Below, piece after piece: positions 49,472-57,997 of a stretch of 64,000 nt of DNA. The translations under genes were made by a program, and so were the position numbers. The DNA lies in contig NZ_CP114065.1 of the NCBI RefSeq assembly GCF_027627575.1, positions 6,076,001 to 6,140,000 on the forward strand, read 5' to 3'. The stretch's first letter is position 1. Each line of letters starts with the position of its first letter. The notes beneath the pieces are model-generated. The model had not been told where the DNA came from and made no database searches. It saw only the letters and a program-made list of their open reading frames with translations. Origin of the DNA: Kribbella sp. CA-293567 (GTDB lineage: Bacteria; Actinomycetota; Actinomycetes; Propionibacteriales; Kribbellaceae).

Positions 49472-50818
49472 ATGGCACGCATCCTGAAAACCGGCGCGGC
49501 GTTACTGGCCTTGTCGCTGGCCACCCTGACCGGCTGTACCTCGGCCGACGACTCCGGCTCCGGTGGGGCGGTGACGCTGGACTACTGGCTCTGGGACGAC
49601 AACCAGAAGGCGCCGTACCAGGCCTGCGCCGACGCGTTCCACACCGCGAATCCGGGGATCACCGTCAAGATCACCCAGACCGCCTGGGCGCAGTACTGGC
49701 AGAACCTGACCACTCAACTGGCCGCTGGTGACGCGCCGGACGTGTGGACGAACCAGGCGTCGTACTATCCGCAGTTCGTCACCAGCAACCAGATTCTCGA
49801 CATCCAGCCGTTCGTGGATCGCGACCAGGTCGATCTCGCGCAGTACCAGGCGGGGCTCGCGGACCTCTACGCGAAGGACGGAAAGCGGTACGGTCTGCCG
49901 AAGGACTGGGACACCATGGCCCTGGTCTACAACACCGCTCAACTCACAGCGCAGGGCATCAAGCCCGCCGAGTTGAAGGACCTCACCTGGAATCCCGATG
50001 ATGGCGGGAGTTTCGAACAGCTCATCGCCAAGGCGACCGTGGACCAGCAGGGCCGCAACGGTCTGGACCCGGCCTTCGACAAGACGAAGATCAAGACCTA
50101 CGGCTTCCTGCCGGAGTGGGCCGACGGGTCGCAGGGCCAGAACGGCTGGGGTAACCTTGCCGTCAGCAACGGATTCGGCTATCTCGACAAGAACCCGTGG
50201 GGGACGCAGTACAAGTACGACGACCCCAAGCTCGCGGCGACCATCGACTGGTTCAAGTCCCTGATCGCCAAGGGCTACGCGCCGCCGCTCGACAAGGCCT
50301 CCACCCTCTCGCGGGACGCTCTGCTCAACGCGGGCAAGGGTGCGATCACCTTCGCGGGTTCCTGGATGATCAACAGCTACCTCGCCGCCGAGGCCAAGGT
50401 GAAGTTCGCGTTCGCGCCGTTGCCGACCGGACCGGAAGGACGCAAGACCGCCATCAACGGATTGTCGGATGCCATCAACGCCGGCACCGAGCACCAGGAG
50501 GAGGCGTGGAAGTGGGTCAAGTTCCTGGGCTCGGCCGACTGCCAGAATCTGCTCGGCAGCAGCGGAGTCGTGTTCCCGGCGATCACCGCCGCCGGTGACA
50601 AGGCGCTGGCCGCGCACAAGTCCAAGGGCAAGGACGTCCAGGTGTTCGTCGACGAGGCGAAGGCGGCCGACGGCACCTTCTTCCTGCCGGTCAGCGAGCA
50701 CGGGAACGAGATCTCCCAGCTCGTGCAGGACGGCATCCAGTCCGCGGTACTCGGCCAGTCGGACTCGGCGACCGCGCTGAAGAAGGCCAACGACCAGGTC
50801 AATGCCCTGTTCAAGTAG
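49472..50818 (+). CDS. ABC transporter sugar-binding lipoprotein
   Basis: This 448-residue CUT1 extracellular binding protein has a lipobox LATLTGC (Cys22) and the type-1 solute-binding order: VTLDYWLWDDNQ, LAAGDAPDVWTNQ, YGLPKDWDTMALVYN, FAGSWMINSY. GGAGGGACACC precedes the ATG. It lies between the permeases and the alpha-galactosidase gene, so raffinose, melibiose or another alpha-galactoside is the probable ligand. Confidence 0.9.
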   Translation: MARILKTGAALLALSLATLTGCTSADDSGSGGAVTLDYWLWDDNQKAPYQACADAFHTANPGITVKITQTAWAQYWQNLTTQLAAGDAPDVWTNQASYYPQFVTSNQILDIQPFVDRDQVDLAQYQAGLADLYAKDGKRYGLPKDWDTMALVYNTAQLTAQGIKPAELKDLTWNPDDGGSFEQLIAKATVDQQGRNGLDPAFDKTKIKTYGFLPEWADGSQGQNGWGNLAVSNGFGYLDKNPWGTQYKYDDPKLAATIDWFKSLIAKGYAPPLDKASTLSRDALLNAGKGAITFAGSWMINSYLAAEAKVKFAFAPLPTGPEGRKTAINGLSDAINAGTEHQEEAWKWVKFLGSADCQNLLGSSGVVFPAITAAGDKALAAHKSKGKDVQVFVDEAKAADGTFFLPVSEHGNEISQLVQDGIQSAVLGQSDSATALKKANDQVNALFK

Positions 50819-50828
50819 AAGGAGAAGC

Positions 50829-52328
50829 ATGGCACTGCTGATCGAGCTGGGCGGACACACTCTCGCTCTGCGCCACGACGGACCAGGCGAACCACGGACC
50901 GTCGACGGAGGCGTGATCCTCCCCGCGGGGAGGATCGCTCTCCTGCACGGCCTGGGCGACGGGCTGTTCTACCGGCACGGGCAGAACTCCTGGAGCCCCT
51001 GCGGCTGGCGACAGTTGTCGGACCAGCCGCTCCGGATCGCCGACCCGGTACGCCGGGTCACGGCCGACGACGACATCTGGGACGACCCTTGCCGGCACCA
51101 CTCGTCCGCTGTCGCCGCGATCCAGGGCGAAGAAGGCAACGTGCTTCTGCTGGGAGCACTCGGCCTGGGCGTGCCGCGGTTGACTGCCGACCGCGACACG
51201 CTCGCCGGCTGGTACGAGTCCGGCGCCGCCCCGTGGTTCGCGGCTTATGGGCCTGAGGCAACTGTCTTCGCGGCCTACACCCGGCAACTCGCCCAGCACC
51301 TGGGGCAAGGCCGCAACCGGGCCGGGAACGTCTGGTGCTCCTGGTACGCGTACTACGAAGGCATCACCGAACAGCAACTCGACAAGGACATCGACGCCTT
51401 GCACGGTCTTCCCTTCGACGTCGTGCAGGTGGACGACGGCTGGGAGGAGATGGTCGGGGACTGGCAGCCCAACGAGAAGTTCCCGTCCGGGATGGCCGCA
51501 CTGGCTGAGCGGATCACTGACGCCGGGATGACCCCGGGCCTGTGGGTGGCGCCGTTCATCGCGCTGCCCGGTTCGCGGCTCGCGGTCGAGCGTCCCGGCC
51601 TGCTGTTGCGCGACGAGCACGGAGCACCGGTTGTTGCCGGCTACAACTGGGGAGCCGGCTACTACGCCCTCGACGTCATTCTTCCGGAGACGCAGGAGTA
51701 CCTGGTCGAGCTGACCCAGCGGCTGGTGCACGAATGGGGATTCCGGTACCTCAAGCTCGACTTCGTCAACGCCGCCGCCGTGCCCGGCGTACGGACGAAC
51801 GGCACCGGCCGCGAAGAAGCCTATCGGGAGGCGCTGGCCCTGATCCGCCGGACCGCGGGCGACGACGTCTACCTGCTGGGCAGCGGCGCCTTGCTGCTGC
51901 CGTCCCTCGGCATTCTCGACGGGCTGCGCAGTGGGCCCGACGTCGCACCGATGTGGCAGAACTACGCCAGCGACGACCCCTCCGACGCGATGGCTCGCAA
52001 CGCGGTCGTCAACACGCTGCACCGCCTCTGGCACGCGCCGGTGGCTGAAGTGGACCCGGATGTCGTCTACTTCCGCAGCCGCCTGAACCTGCTCACCGAA
52101 CAGCAACAGGAGTGGCTGCGGGACCTGGCCGACATCTGCCGGTTCCGGGCGGTGTCGGACCCGCCGTCCTGGCTTCGTCCCGACGAGCTGGAGGCGATGA
52201 CGAGGTACCTGGGCGCGGCTCCCGCGATCGAGCAGCTCGGCCGGTACAAGTACCGGATCGACGGGCGTGACGTCGACTTCACCGCCGCGGTGGAACTGCC
52301 GACCGGGGCTGCCTATCCGATCAGTTGA
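50829..52328 (+). CDS. GH36-type alpha-galactosidase
   Basis: This 499-residue cytoplasmic glycosidase has the (beta/alpha)8 fold. The expected nucleophile is Asp311 in YLKLDFVNAA and the acid/base Asp371 in LRSGPDVAPMWQN. Upstream are VVQVDDGWEEMVGDW and PGLWVAPFIA, typical of GH36/GH27. It lacks the large N-terminal beta-supersandwich of full-size GH36 enzymes, so it is a compact member. GGAGAAGC precedes the ATG, ten bases after the binding-protein stop. Confidence 0.88.
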   Translation: MALLIELGGHTLALRHDGPGEPRTVDGGVILPAGRIALLHGLGDGLFYRHGQNSWSPCGWRQLSDQPLRIADPVRRVTADDDIWDDPCRHHSSAVAAIQGEEGNVLLLGALGLGVPRLTADRDTLAGWYESGAAPWFAAYGPEATVFAAYTRQLAQHLGQGRNRAGNVWCSWYAYYEGITEQQLDKDIDALHGLPFDVVQVDDGWEEMVGDWQPNEKFPSGMAALAERITDAGMTPGLWVAPFIALPGSRLAVERPGLLLRDEHGAPVVAGYNWGAGYYALDVILPETQEYLVELTQRLVHEWGFRYLKLDFVNAAAVPGVRTNGTGREEAYREALALIRRTAGDDVYLLGSGALLLPSLGILDGLRSGPDVAPMWQNYASDDPSDAMARNAVVNTLHRLWHAPVAEVDPDVVYFRSRLNLLTEQQQEWLRDLADICRFRAVSDPPSWLRPDELEAMTRYLGAAPAIEQLGRYKYRIDGRDVDFTAAVELPTGAAYPIS

Positions 52329-52375
52329 TAATGTCGACGGGTGGGTGTGCGGGGACGACGAAGGAGCAACAAACC

Positions 52376-53557
52376 GTGACAGATGGCGCCGTCGCCGGCG
52401 TGGACCTTCCACGGCTTCGTGAGCTCAACTCGCTGACGATCGTCCGCGCCCTTCGCGACCACCCGCCCTCCACGGTGACCGAACTGTCCCAGCGGACCGG
52501 TCTGTCCCGGCCGGCGGCCGACCTGATCGCCCAGAACCTGGTCGCCGACGGCTGGGCGACCGTGATCGAACCGGGCTCGAGCAGCGCGGTCGGGCGGCCC
52601 GCCCGCCGGTACCAGTTCCGCAGCACCGCGGGGTACGTGCTCGGTGTCGATGTCGGGGTTCACAAGGTTCTGGCGCTGGTGGCCGACCTGAACGGTGAGG
52701 TTCTGCAGAGTCACCGAGTGGCCGTTCCCGCGGACGCCGACCCCGAGGCGCGGCTGGCGGCCCTGGACGAGGCCATCCGGAAGTGCCTCGGCGCGGCGAA
52801 GAAGAAGCCCAAGGACCTCTGGGCGGTCACCATCGGCGTCAGCGGACCGGTCGACGCGAGCGGACGCACCAGCCTCTTCACCCCCATCCCCGGCTGGCAG
52901 CAGGTCGACCTGCCCGCCCACCTGGCCGGACGCTTCTCCTGCCCGATCATCGTCGAGAACGACTGCAAGCTGGCCGCCCTCGCCGAGCGATGGCAGGGCG
53001 CCGCCAGCGACGCGGCCGACGTCATCTACCTGCTGGCCGGCATGCGGATCGGCGCCGGCCTGATCCTCGACGGAGTACTCCGCCGCGGCTACGGCGGCGC
53101 GGCCGGCGAGATCGGCGCCCTCAAGCAGGTTCGCTGGCTCGCGGCACCCTCGCATCTGGAGAACTGTCCCGGTGTACCGGAGAGTGTCAGCCCTGACGAC
53201 GCTGCCGCCTGGGTCTTCGACGCCGCCCGCCGCGGCGACCGTCACGCGAAGACAGCGGTCAACCGCTACGTCAAGGATCTCGCCGTCGGCGCCGCGGCCC
53301 TGGTCCTCGCCCTGGACCCCCAGGTCGTCATCTACGGCGGCGGCTTCTCCCGCTCAGCCGACCTCGTCCTCGCTCCCTTGACCGCCGAACTGCAGCGTCT
53401 CTGCCTGCGCGTCCCCGAAGTACGCGCCTCCACTCTCGGCGCCGACTCCGTCGCCCTCGGCGCGATCCGCCTCGCCCTGAACGAACTCGACGCCCGCCTC
53501 TTCACCACCACTCTCTCCTCCCCTGCGGCCCCGAGCAGCCAGCACCACAGCGTCTAA
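52376..53557 (+). CDS. ROK-family transcriptional regulator
   Basis: This 393-residue repressor has an N-terminal winged helix (LRELNSLTIVRALRDHPPST, then TELSQRTGLSRPAADLIA) and a ROK kinase-like domain (VLGVDVGVHKVLALVADLNG, VENDCKLAALAERW). The zinc-binding CxCGxxGCxE motif of ROK sugar kinases and many NagC-type repressors is absent; the segment reads SHLENCPGVPES. The GTG at 52376 follows AAGGAG; an ATG at 52331 is possible but lacks a ribosome site. It probably regulates the importer operon and the secreted enzyme. Confidence 0.88.
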   Translation: MTDGAVAGVDLPRLRELNSLTIVRALRDHPPSTVTELSQRTGLSRPAADLIAQNLVADGWATVIEPGSSSAVGRPARRYQFRSTAGYVLGVDVGVHKVLALVADLNGEVLQSHRVAVPADADPEARLAALDEAIRKCLGAAKKKPKDLWAVTIGVSGPVDASGRTSLFTPIPGWQQVDLPAHLAGRFSCPIIVENDCKLAALAERWQGAASDAADVIYLLAGMRIGAGLILDGVLRRGYGGAAGEIGALKQVRWLAAPSHLENCPGVPESVSPDDAAAWVFDAARRGDRHAKTAVNRYVKDLAVGAAALVLALDPQVVIYGGGFSRSADLVLAPLTAELQRLCLRVPEVRASTLGADSVALGAIRLALNELDARLFTTTLSSPAAPSSQHHSV

Positions 53558-53706
53558 CTCCCCACACAGCCTTCCTCCAGGCGGTCCGGAGCGGAAACCT
53601 CTCCGACTGGTTCTGACTGCCATGCAACCAACTTCACGGTCGCAGGCGTGTCTAACCCGGAATCAAGGACGGGAGAACAGATGAGTGACCCAGCCGAAGT
53701 CCAAGA

Positions 53707-54609
53707 TCAGCGACTGACCCCGGACGCGGCTCGGTCGGTCTGCGAGGCTTCCAGGATGGAGAGGCGTTGCTCCAGGCTGGTGGGGACTCTGTGGCGCGCG
53801 GCCAACGCGGCAGGTAGTCGCGGTACGGCGGTCAGGGTGGCGCGCAGGCCGACAGAACCGTGTCGTACTGCGCGCCAGGCCTCTCGCAGTACGACGGGCC
53901 AGGGTCGCCGCATCGTCGCGGTGAGCAGGCGGTTTCGCAGGATCAGGAGTTCGCGGTCCTGTGGCTTGCCGCGCGACGGCGACGGGTGGTGGTGCACGAC
54001 GAGTTCCGGCGCGTAGCAGAGCTCCCAGCCGGCGGCGGCCAGGTCGAGAGCGAGCCGCTCTTCCTCGCCGCCGAAGAAGACGACCGGATCGAATCCCTGC
54101 GCCACGAGGAAGGCATCCCGCCGGACCACCGCGGCACAGGCGGCGAAACCGAGGATCGGCTTGCCGTAGCCGCCAGGATCGGGCTGCAGAGGCGAGTCGG
54201 CCATCAGGTCGTTCAGCGGGTCGGAGGTGTTCTCCTGACCGAGCAGGATGCGCGCCGCGAGCAGGCCGAGTGTCGGCTGCTTGTCCAGGATCTCGGCGGC
54301 GGCTTCCAGCGCTCCCGGTTCCCACCAGGAGTCGTCGTCGGCGAACGCGACGTACGGCGTCGTGGCGAGGGCGACGCCCAGATTGCGGGCCGGCGCGCCC
54401 TGGTTGCTGCTCAGCCGGACCACCCGGACGGCTGGATAGGCCTGCTCGACGGCGTCCGCGGTACCGTCGGCCGATCCGTTGTCGATCAGGATGACGGGCG
54501 CCGCATGACAGCCGAGCGTCTGCAGCAGCTCGGACCTCCGATTGCGGCTCGCGACCACAACGGTCACCGGGCTCTCGTGGTTCGTCGCCGGTACCTGCTC
54601 AGGACACAT
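53707..54609 (-). CDS. Family 2 glycosyltransferase
   Basis: This 300-residue GT-A enzyme has VTVVVASRNRRSELLQTL, the nucleotide-binding VILIDNGSADGTADA, and DDDSWWEPGALEAA with the metal-binding DxD. The C-terminal FFGGEEERLALDLAAAGW resembles the GT2 acceptor region. The start ATG 54609 overlaps the upstream paralogue by 11 bases. It transfers a sugar from a nucleotide donor to an unknown acceptor. The DDD variant of DxD is seen in both copies. Confidence 0.88.
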   Translation of the reverse strand: MCPEQVPATNHESPVTVVVASRNRRSELLQTLGCHAAPVILIDNGSADGTADAVEQAYPAVRVVRLSSNQGAPARNLGVALATTPYVAFADDDSWWEPGALEAAAEILDKQPTLGLLAARILLGQENTSDPLNDLMADSPLQPDPGGYGKPILGFAACAAVVRRDAFLVAQGFDPVVFFGGEEERLALDLAAAGWELCYAPELVVHHHPSPSRGKPQDRELLILRNRLLTATMRRPWPVVLREAWRAVRHGSVGLRATLTAVPRLPAALAARHRVPTSLEQRLSILEASQTDRAASGVSR

Positions 54610-55501
54610 ATCTGCGCGCCTTGCTGGTGAGTTGCATGTGGTCGAGCAGCTGGTAGCCGCGCTCGACATGGTCGGGCACCACCTTGCGCTCCCGGAGAAC
54701 CCAGGGCAGGCCGCGCAGCGCGTCGGCAACGGCGTACATGCTGATCCGGTCGCGCGGGACCCGGGCCAGATGCCGGACGGTGCGGACGATCGCGCTCGCC
54801 AGCGGCCTTCGCAACCAGGTGAACCACAACGTGTTCCGGATTCCGTGCCGCCGGCGCAGATGCGCGTCGCGAAGCTTCGACGCCTGATGGTGAGCCACCA
54901 CTTCGGGCACGTACGACATGGACCAGCCGGCCCGGGCCAGGTCCGAGGCGAGAAGTTCTTCTTCCCCGCCCAGCCAAAGGTGCCGCGAGAAGCCACCGGC
55001 CTGCAGGAACGCCTCCCGCCGGACGACGGACACGCCCGCGAGAAAGCTCAGCAGCGGATGCCCCGGCACGCCTTCCGGCCGCTGCAACGGACTCTGCGCC
55101 ATCTCCTCGCAGATCGCATCCACCCGCCCACCGGGCTCGACCAGGATCTTCGCCGTCACCACCGCCAGCGCCGGATGGTCGTCCAACAGGTCGGCGGCCA
55201 GTGTGAGTGCACCGGCCTCGTAGAACGTGTCGTCGTCGCAGAATGCCACGTACGGCGTACGGACCGCAGCGACTCCCACGTTGCGCCCGACCGCCCCGAG
55301 ATTGCGCTCCGACCGGATCAGCTGCACCTGCGAATGCCGCCGCCGAACCAGGTCGGCGGTGCCATCCTCCGAGCCGTTGTCGACCACCACGATCGACGGC
55401 TGTTCCGGCAGCTGCTCCAGCCGATGGAGCGCCGTGTCCAGCTCAGCTCGCCTGTTGTACGTGATCACCACGACTGACACCCGCCGATCCGGTTCCTGCA
55501 C
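54599..55501 (-). CDS. Family 2 glycosyltransferase (paralogue)
   Basis: This 300-residue GT2 enzyme is similar in length and motif order to its neighbour: VSVVVITYNRRAELDTAL, SIVVVDNGSEDGTADL, AFCDDDTFYEAGAL, WLGGEEELLASDLARAGW. The GTG at 55501 follows AAGGAAGG four bases upstream and gives the same size as the paralogue; a GTG at 55573 would add 24 residues of no family similarity. It is the first gene of a two-gene operon divergent from the kinase cluster. Confidence 0.87.
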   Translation of the reverse strand: MQEPDRRVSVVVITYNRRAELDTALHRLEQLPEQPSIVVVDNGSEDGTADLVRRRHSQVQLIRSERNLGAVGRNVGVAAVRTPYVAFCDDDTFYEAGALTLAADLLDDHPALAVVTAKILVEPGGRVDAICEEMAQSPLQRPEGVPGHPLLSFLAGVSVVRREAFLQAGGFSRHLWLGGEEELLASDLARAGWSMSYVPEVVAHHQASKLRDAHLRRRHGIRNTLWFTWLRRPLASAIVRTVRHLARVPRDRISMYAVADALRGLPWVLRERKVVPDHVERGYQLLDHMQLTSKARRYVS

Positions 55502-55698
55502 GCGACCTTCCTTCTGGCTCCATCCGCCTTCTGCTCTTACCAACACCGCACCCCAGTACCCCTTCGAGCTCACCCCGCACGCCGCGACCAGGCCGATTCC
55601 GGCCCGCCGACGTGCCGCCGGGTTTGTTGGCGACGCAACTGGGAACCACCCGTGATCGTTCGGCTACAGACCCGTTGGTTCGAGCAGAAAGGAAGCCC

Positions 55699-56358
55699 AT
55701 GGGCAGCACAGGACCTACTACGCAGTCGACGGCAGCAGCGGTGGCCGGGGCAGATGGTGGCTACGACGAGGGCTACGCCGCCTGCCCCTGCTTCTGGGGC
55801 AAGGATCCGGCGACGCTGGTCGAGCGGGCGGCGACGCTGACGGACCTGTCGTCGGCGAAGGTGCTCGACATCGGTTGTGGTGAAGGCAAGAACTCCTACT
55901 ACCTCGCCTCGCGGGGCGCCGACGTCCGCGCCTTCGACGTCTCCGGTCTCGCCATCGAGCACACCAAGAAGCTGTGGCCCCCGTTGGAGAACCTGCGTTT
56001 CGAGGTCGGTGACCTGCGGCAGGTGGAACTGGACGGGGAGTTCGACCTGGTGCTCGCCACCGGATCGTTCCACTGTCTGCGCGACCGGGCGGAGGTCGGC
56101 GACGCCCTGGCCCGGATGCAGGCCCTGACCCGGCCAGGAGGGCTCAACGTCTTCTCCGCCTTCAACGACCGCTCCCAGGACCTGAGCGGCCACGGCGCAC
56201 ACTTCCAGCCCTGTCTGCTGCCCCACGAGTACTACGTCGACGCCTATCGCGACTGGGAGCTCCTGCACGCGTCGGACACCGATCTGGCGGACTTCCATCC
56301 GCACACCGAGGTGCCGCATCACCACTCGATCACGCGACTGCTGGCCCGGCGTACCTGA
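55699..56358 (+). CDS. Class I SAM-dependent methyltransferase
   Basis: This 219-residue methyltransferase has the SAM-binding glycine loop VLDIGCGEGKNSYYLASRGADV, the acidic loop ending RAFDVSG, and GEFDLVLATGSFHCL as motif IV/V. The early CFWGKDPATLVERA resembles TehB/thiopurine-type members. GAAAGGAAGCCC precedes ATG 55699. It is first in a five-gene operon of tailoring-type enzymes. Its substrate is unknown. Confidence 0.85.
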   Translation: MGSTGPTTQSTAAAVAGADGGYDEGYAACPCFWGKDPATLVERAATLTDLSSAKVLDIGCGEGKNSYYLASRGADVRAFDVSGLAIEHTKKLWPPLENLRFEVGDLRQVELDGEFDLVLATGSFHCLRDRAEVGDALARMQALTRPGGLNVFSAFNDRSQDLSGHGAHFQPCLLPHEYYVDAYRDWELLHASDTDLADFHPHTEVPHHHSITRLLARRT

Positions 56359-56363
56359 GCTCC

Positions 56364-56840
56364 ATGAGTACGCGGGACGCGAAGCTCGAGTCGTACGTCC
56401 GTGAGGCGATGCAGCTGGCCGAAAGAGCCGCCAAGATGGGCAGCCGCCCTTTCGGTGCGGTACTCGTCGACGCCGCGGGCGAGGTGGTCGCGCGGGACCG
56501 GAACCGTGTTGCCGAGCTGGCAGATCCGCTCGCCCACGCGGAGGTGAACCTGATCCGGGCACAGTGCCGGGCGACGGACACCCTGACACTGGCCGGCTTC
56601 GGCATCTACACGAACGCGGAGCCGTGCGCCATGTGCTTCTCCGCGATGGTGAACGTGGAACTCGCGGTTCTGGGCTACGGAGCGCCACGCGAGCCCGGAA
56701 CGTTCCCAGACATCGGGATCGAGGAGTTGTCGAGCCGGTCGGGGCCGCAGCGCATCGAAGTCCACGCAGGCGTACTCCGGGCCGAGGCCGAGGCTCAGCG
56801 GGACCGCCTGGCACGACTCGAGCAGCAGGACGGGAGCTGA
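56364..56840 (+). CDS. Cytidine/deoxycytidylate deaminase-fold nucleoside deaminase
   Basis: This 158-residue zinc deaminase has His58 and Glu60 in PLAHAEVNL and the PCxxC pair Cys88/Cys91 in AEPCAMCFSAM. The spacing and the FGAVLVDAAGEVVARD core resemble guanine deaminases and tRNA adenosine deaminase-like enzymes rather than CMP deaminases. It is separated from the methyltransferase by five bases and may act on a nucleoside or a peptide-linked base in the cluster. The specific substrate is unknown. Confidence 0.85.
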   Translation: MSTRDAKLESYVREAMQLAERAAKMGSRPFGAVLVDAAGEVVARDRNRVAELADPLAHAEVNLIRAQCRATDTLTLAGFGIYTNAEPCAMCFSAMVNVELAVLGYGAPREPGTFPDIGIEELSSRSGPQRIEVHAGVLRAEAEAQRDRLARLEQQDGS

Positions 56841-56842
56841 GC

Positions 56843-57997
56843 GTGGCCTCGACCCGTGCAGACCTGGTCCAGGGAATCGACCACCTCGAACAGGCGATCC
56901 TGGCTCGAACCAGTCAGGTGTTCGACCTGACGTACGGGCCGCTCAGCGTCCGTTGCCAAGTGGATGCCGACTCGGCCGACTCGCTGCAGCCGGTGAAGCG
57001 GTTGATGAGCCAGTTGAGCTCGCTGCCGGCGGCACCGCCTTCCAGGCAGGTGGTATTCGCTGCAGTGGCCGATGACGGACTGTTGGCTGCTGCGGAGGCC
57101 GTACTCGGCGGTGACTTCGCGGGACTTCGGAGTACCAGTCCGTCCGTGCCGCAGTGGATCAGTACCGAAGAGGCCGGGCCGGGGGTCTGCGGCGCGATGC
57201 GGTTCAGCGACGGCGTACTGCCTTATCTATGGTCGATTCATCGGTCGAGGGCCAACGGAACGCTGCTGGTGACCCGGGAGCAACATCGACGAGCAGGCTA
57301 CACGACCAGCGTCATGGCGCTGGAGAGCTTGATGGCACAGTCAGACCTTTACGGCTTACATGCCGCGGCCGTCCGTAGTGACGACGCGACCATTGTCTTC
57401 GCCGGACCAGAAGGTGCAGGTAAAACTACGCTGACGTTGGCCGCCGTCAACGCAGGAGCGAAGTACGTCGCCGACGACAGCGTTGTGATCACGCCTGAGG
57501 CAGCAGTCCTCGGGTTCGACTACAAGGATCTTTCGCTGACGACGCGAGCCGCCGACTATGCTCGGCGCCACTTCACGAGGCGCCATGGCCGATCCCCGGC
57601 ACTCACTCACCACGGCGGCGAGTTCCACGTCTCGGCGCGGTCGCTCTTCGGGCCTCTCGACGAGACACGCACCGACTCGACGTTGCTGGTACTGCCGCGC
57701 TTCGAGCCGGACCGCAGCATTCCTGCAACTGCCGGCGTTCCCGCCGACCGTGCAGCAGCGCTGCTCTCGACGGATCTGCTGCCCTGGTTCATCCGGCGCG
57801 AAGGCGTGTACGGGCTGTCCGGCAAGCGAGCAAGGGTCGAGCAACAACTGAGGCGGTTCCTCAGCAGCAACCATGTGCACTGCGTCCAGCTGAACTACGG
57901 CCCGGATGCCGACGCAGCTGCCTTCGCTGTCCTCGAGATCGCGTCCGGGCTTCCTTCGAGCCTTCTGGACGGAGTGGGATGCAGACCGAACAGCTAG
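56843..57997 (+). CDS. HprK-related kinase-like protein
   Basis: This 384-residue protein has a P-loop Gly188-PEGAGKT (FAGPEGAGKTTLTL) preceded by LYGLHAAAVRSDDATIV and followed by YVADDSVVITPE, the Walker A and acidic pattern of the HprK/Ser-kinase fold. The N-terminal 160 residues (VFDLTYGPLSVRCQVDAD and others) are of unknown fold. HprK-like kinases occur with nucleotidyltransferases in lasso-peptide clusters, where they phosphorylate a C-terminal Ser. The GTG start is two bases after the deaminase stop, and the end overlaps the next gene by 19 bases. Confidence 0.75.
   Translation: MASTRADLVQGIDHLEQAILARTSQVFDLTYGPLSVRCQVDADSADSLQPVKRLMSQLSSLPAAPPSRQVVFAAVADDGLLAAAEAVLGGDFAGLRSTSPSVPQWISTEEAGPGVCGAMRFSDGVLPYLWSIHRSRANGTLLVTREQHRRAGYTTSVMALESLMAQSDLYGLHAAAVRSDDATIVFAGPEGAGKTTLTLAAVNAGAKYVADDSVVITPEAAVLGFDYKDLSLTTRAADYARRHFTRRHGRSPALTHHGGEFHVSARSLFGPLDETRTDSTLLVLPRFEPDRSIPATAGVPADRAAALLSTDLLPWFIRREGVYGLSGKRARVEQQLRRFLSSNHVHCVQLNYGPDADAAAFAVLEIASGLPSSLLDGVGCRPNS

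Noticed and set aside
53681..54016. Small plus-strand ORF with GGGAG before ATG 53681, considered as a peptide precursor for the kinase cluster
   Set aside because: It runs antisense through the glycosyltransferase gene, is Arg/Ser-rich and lacks any leader or core pattern.
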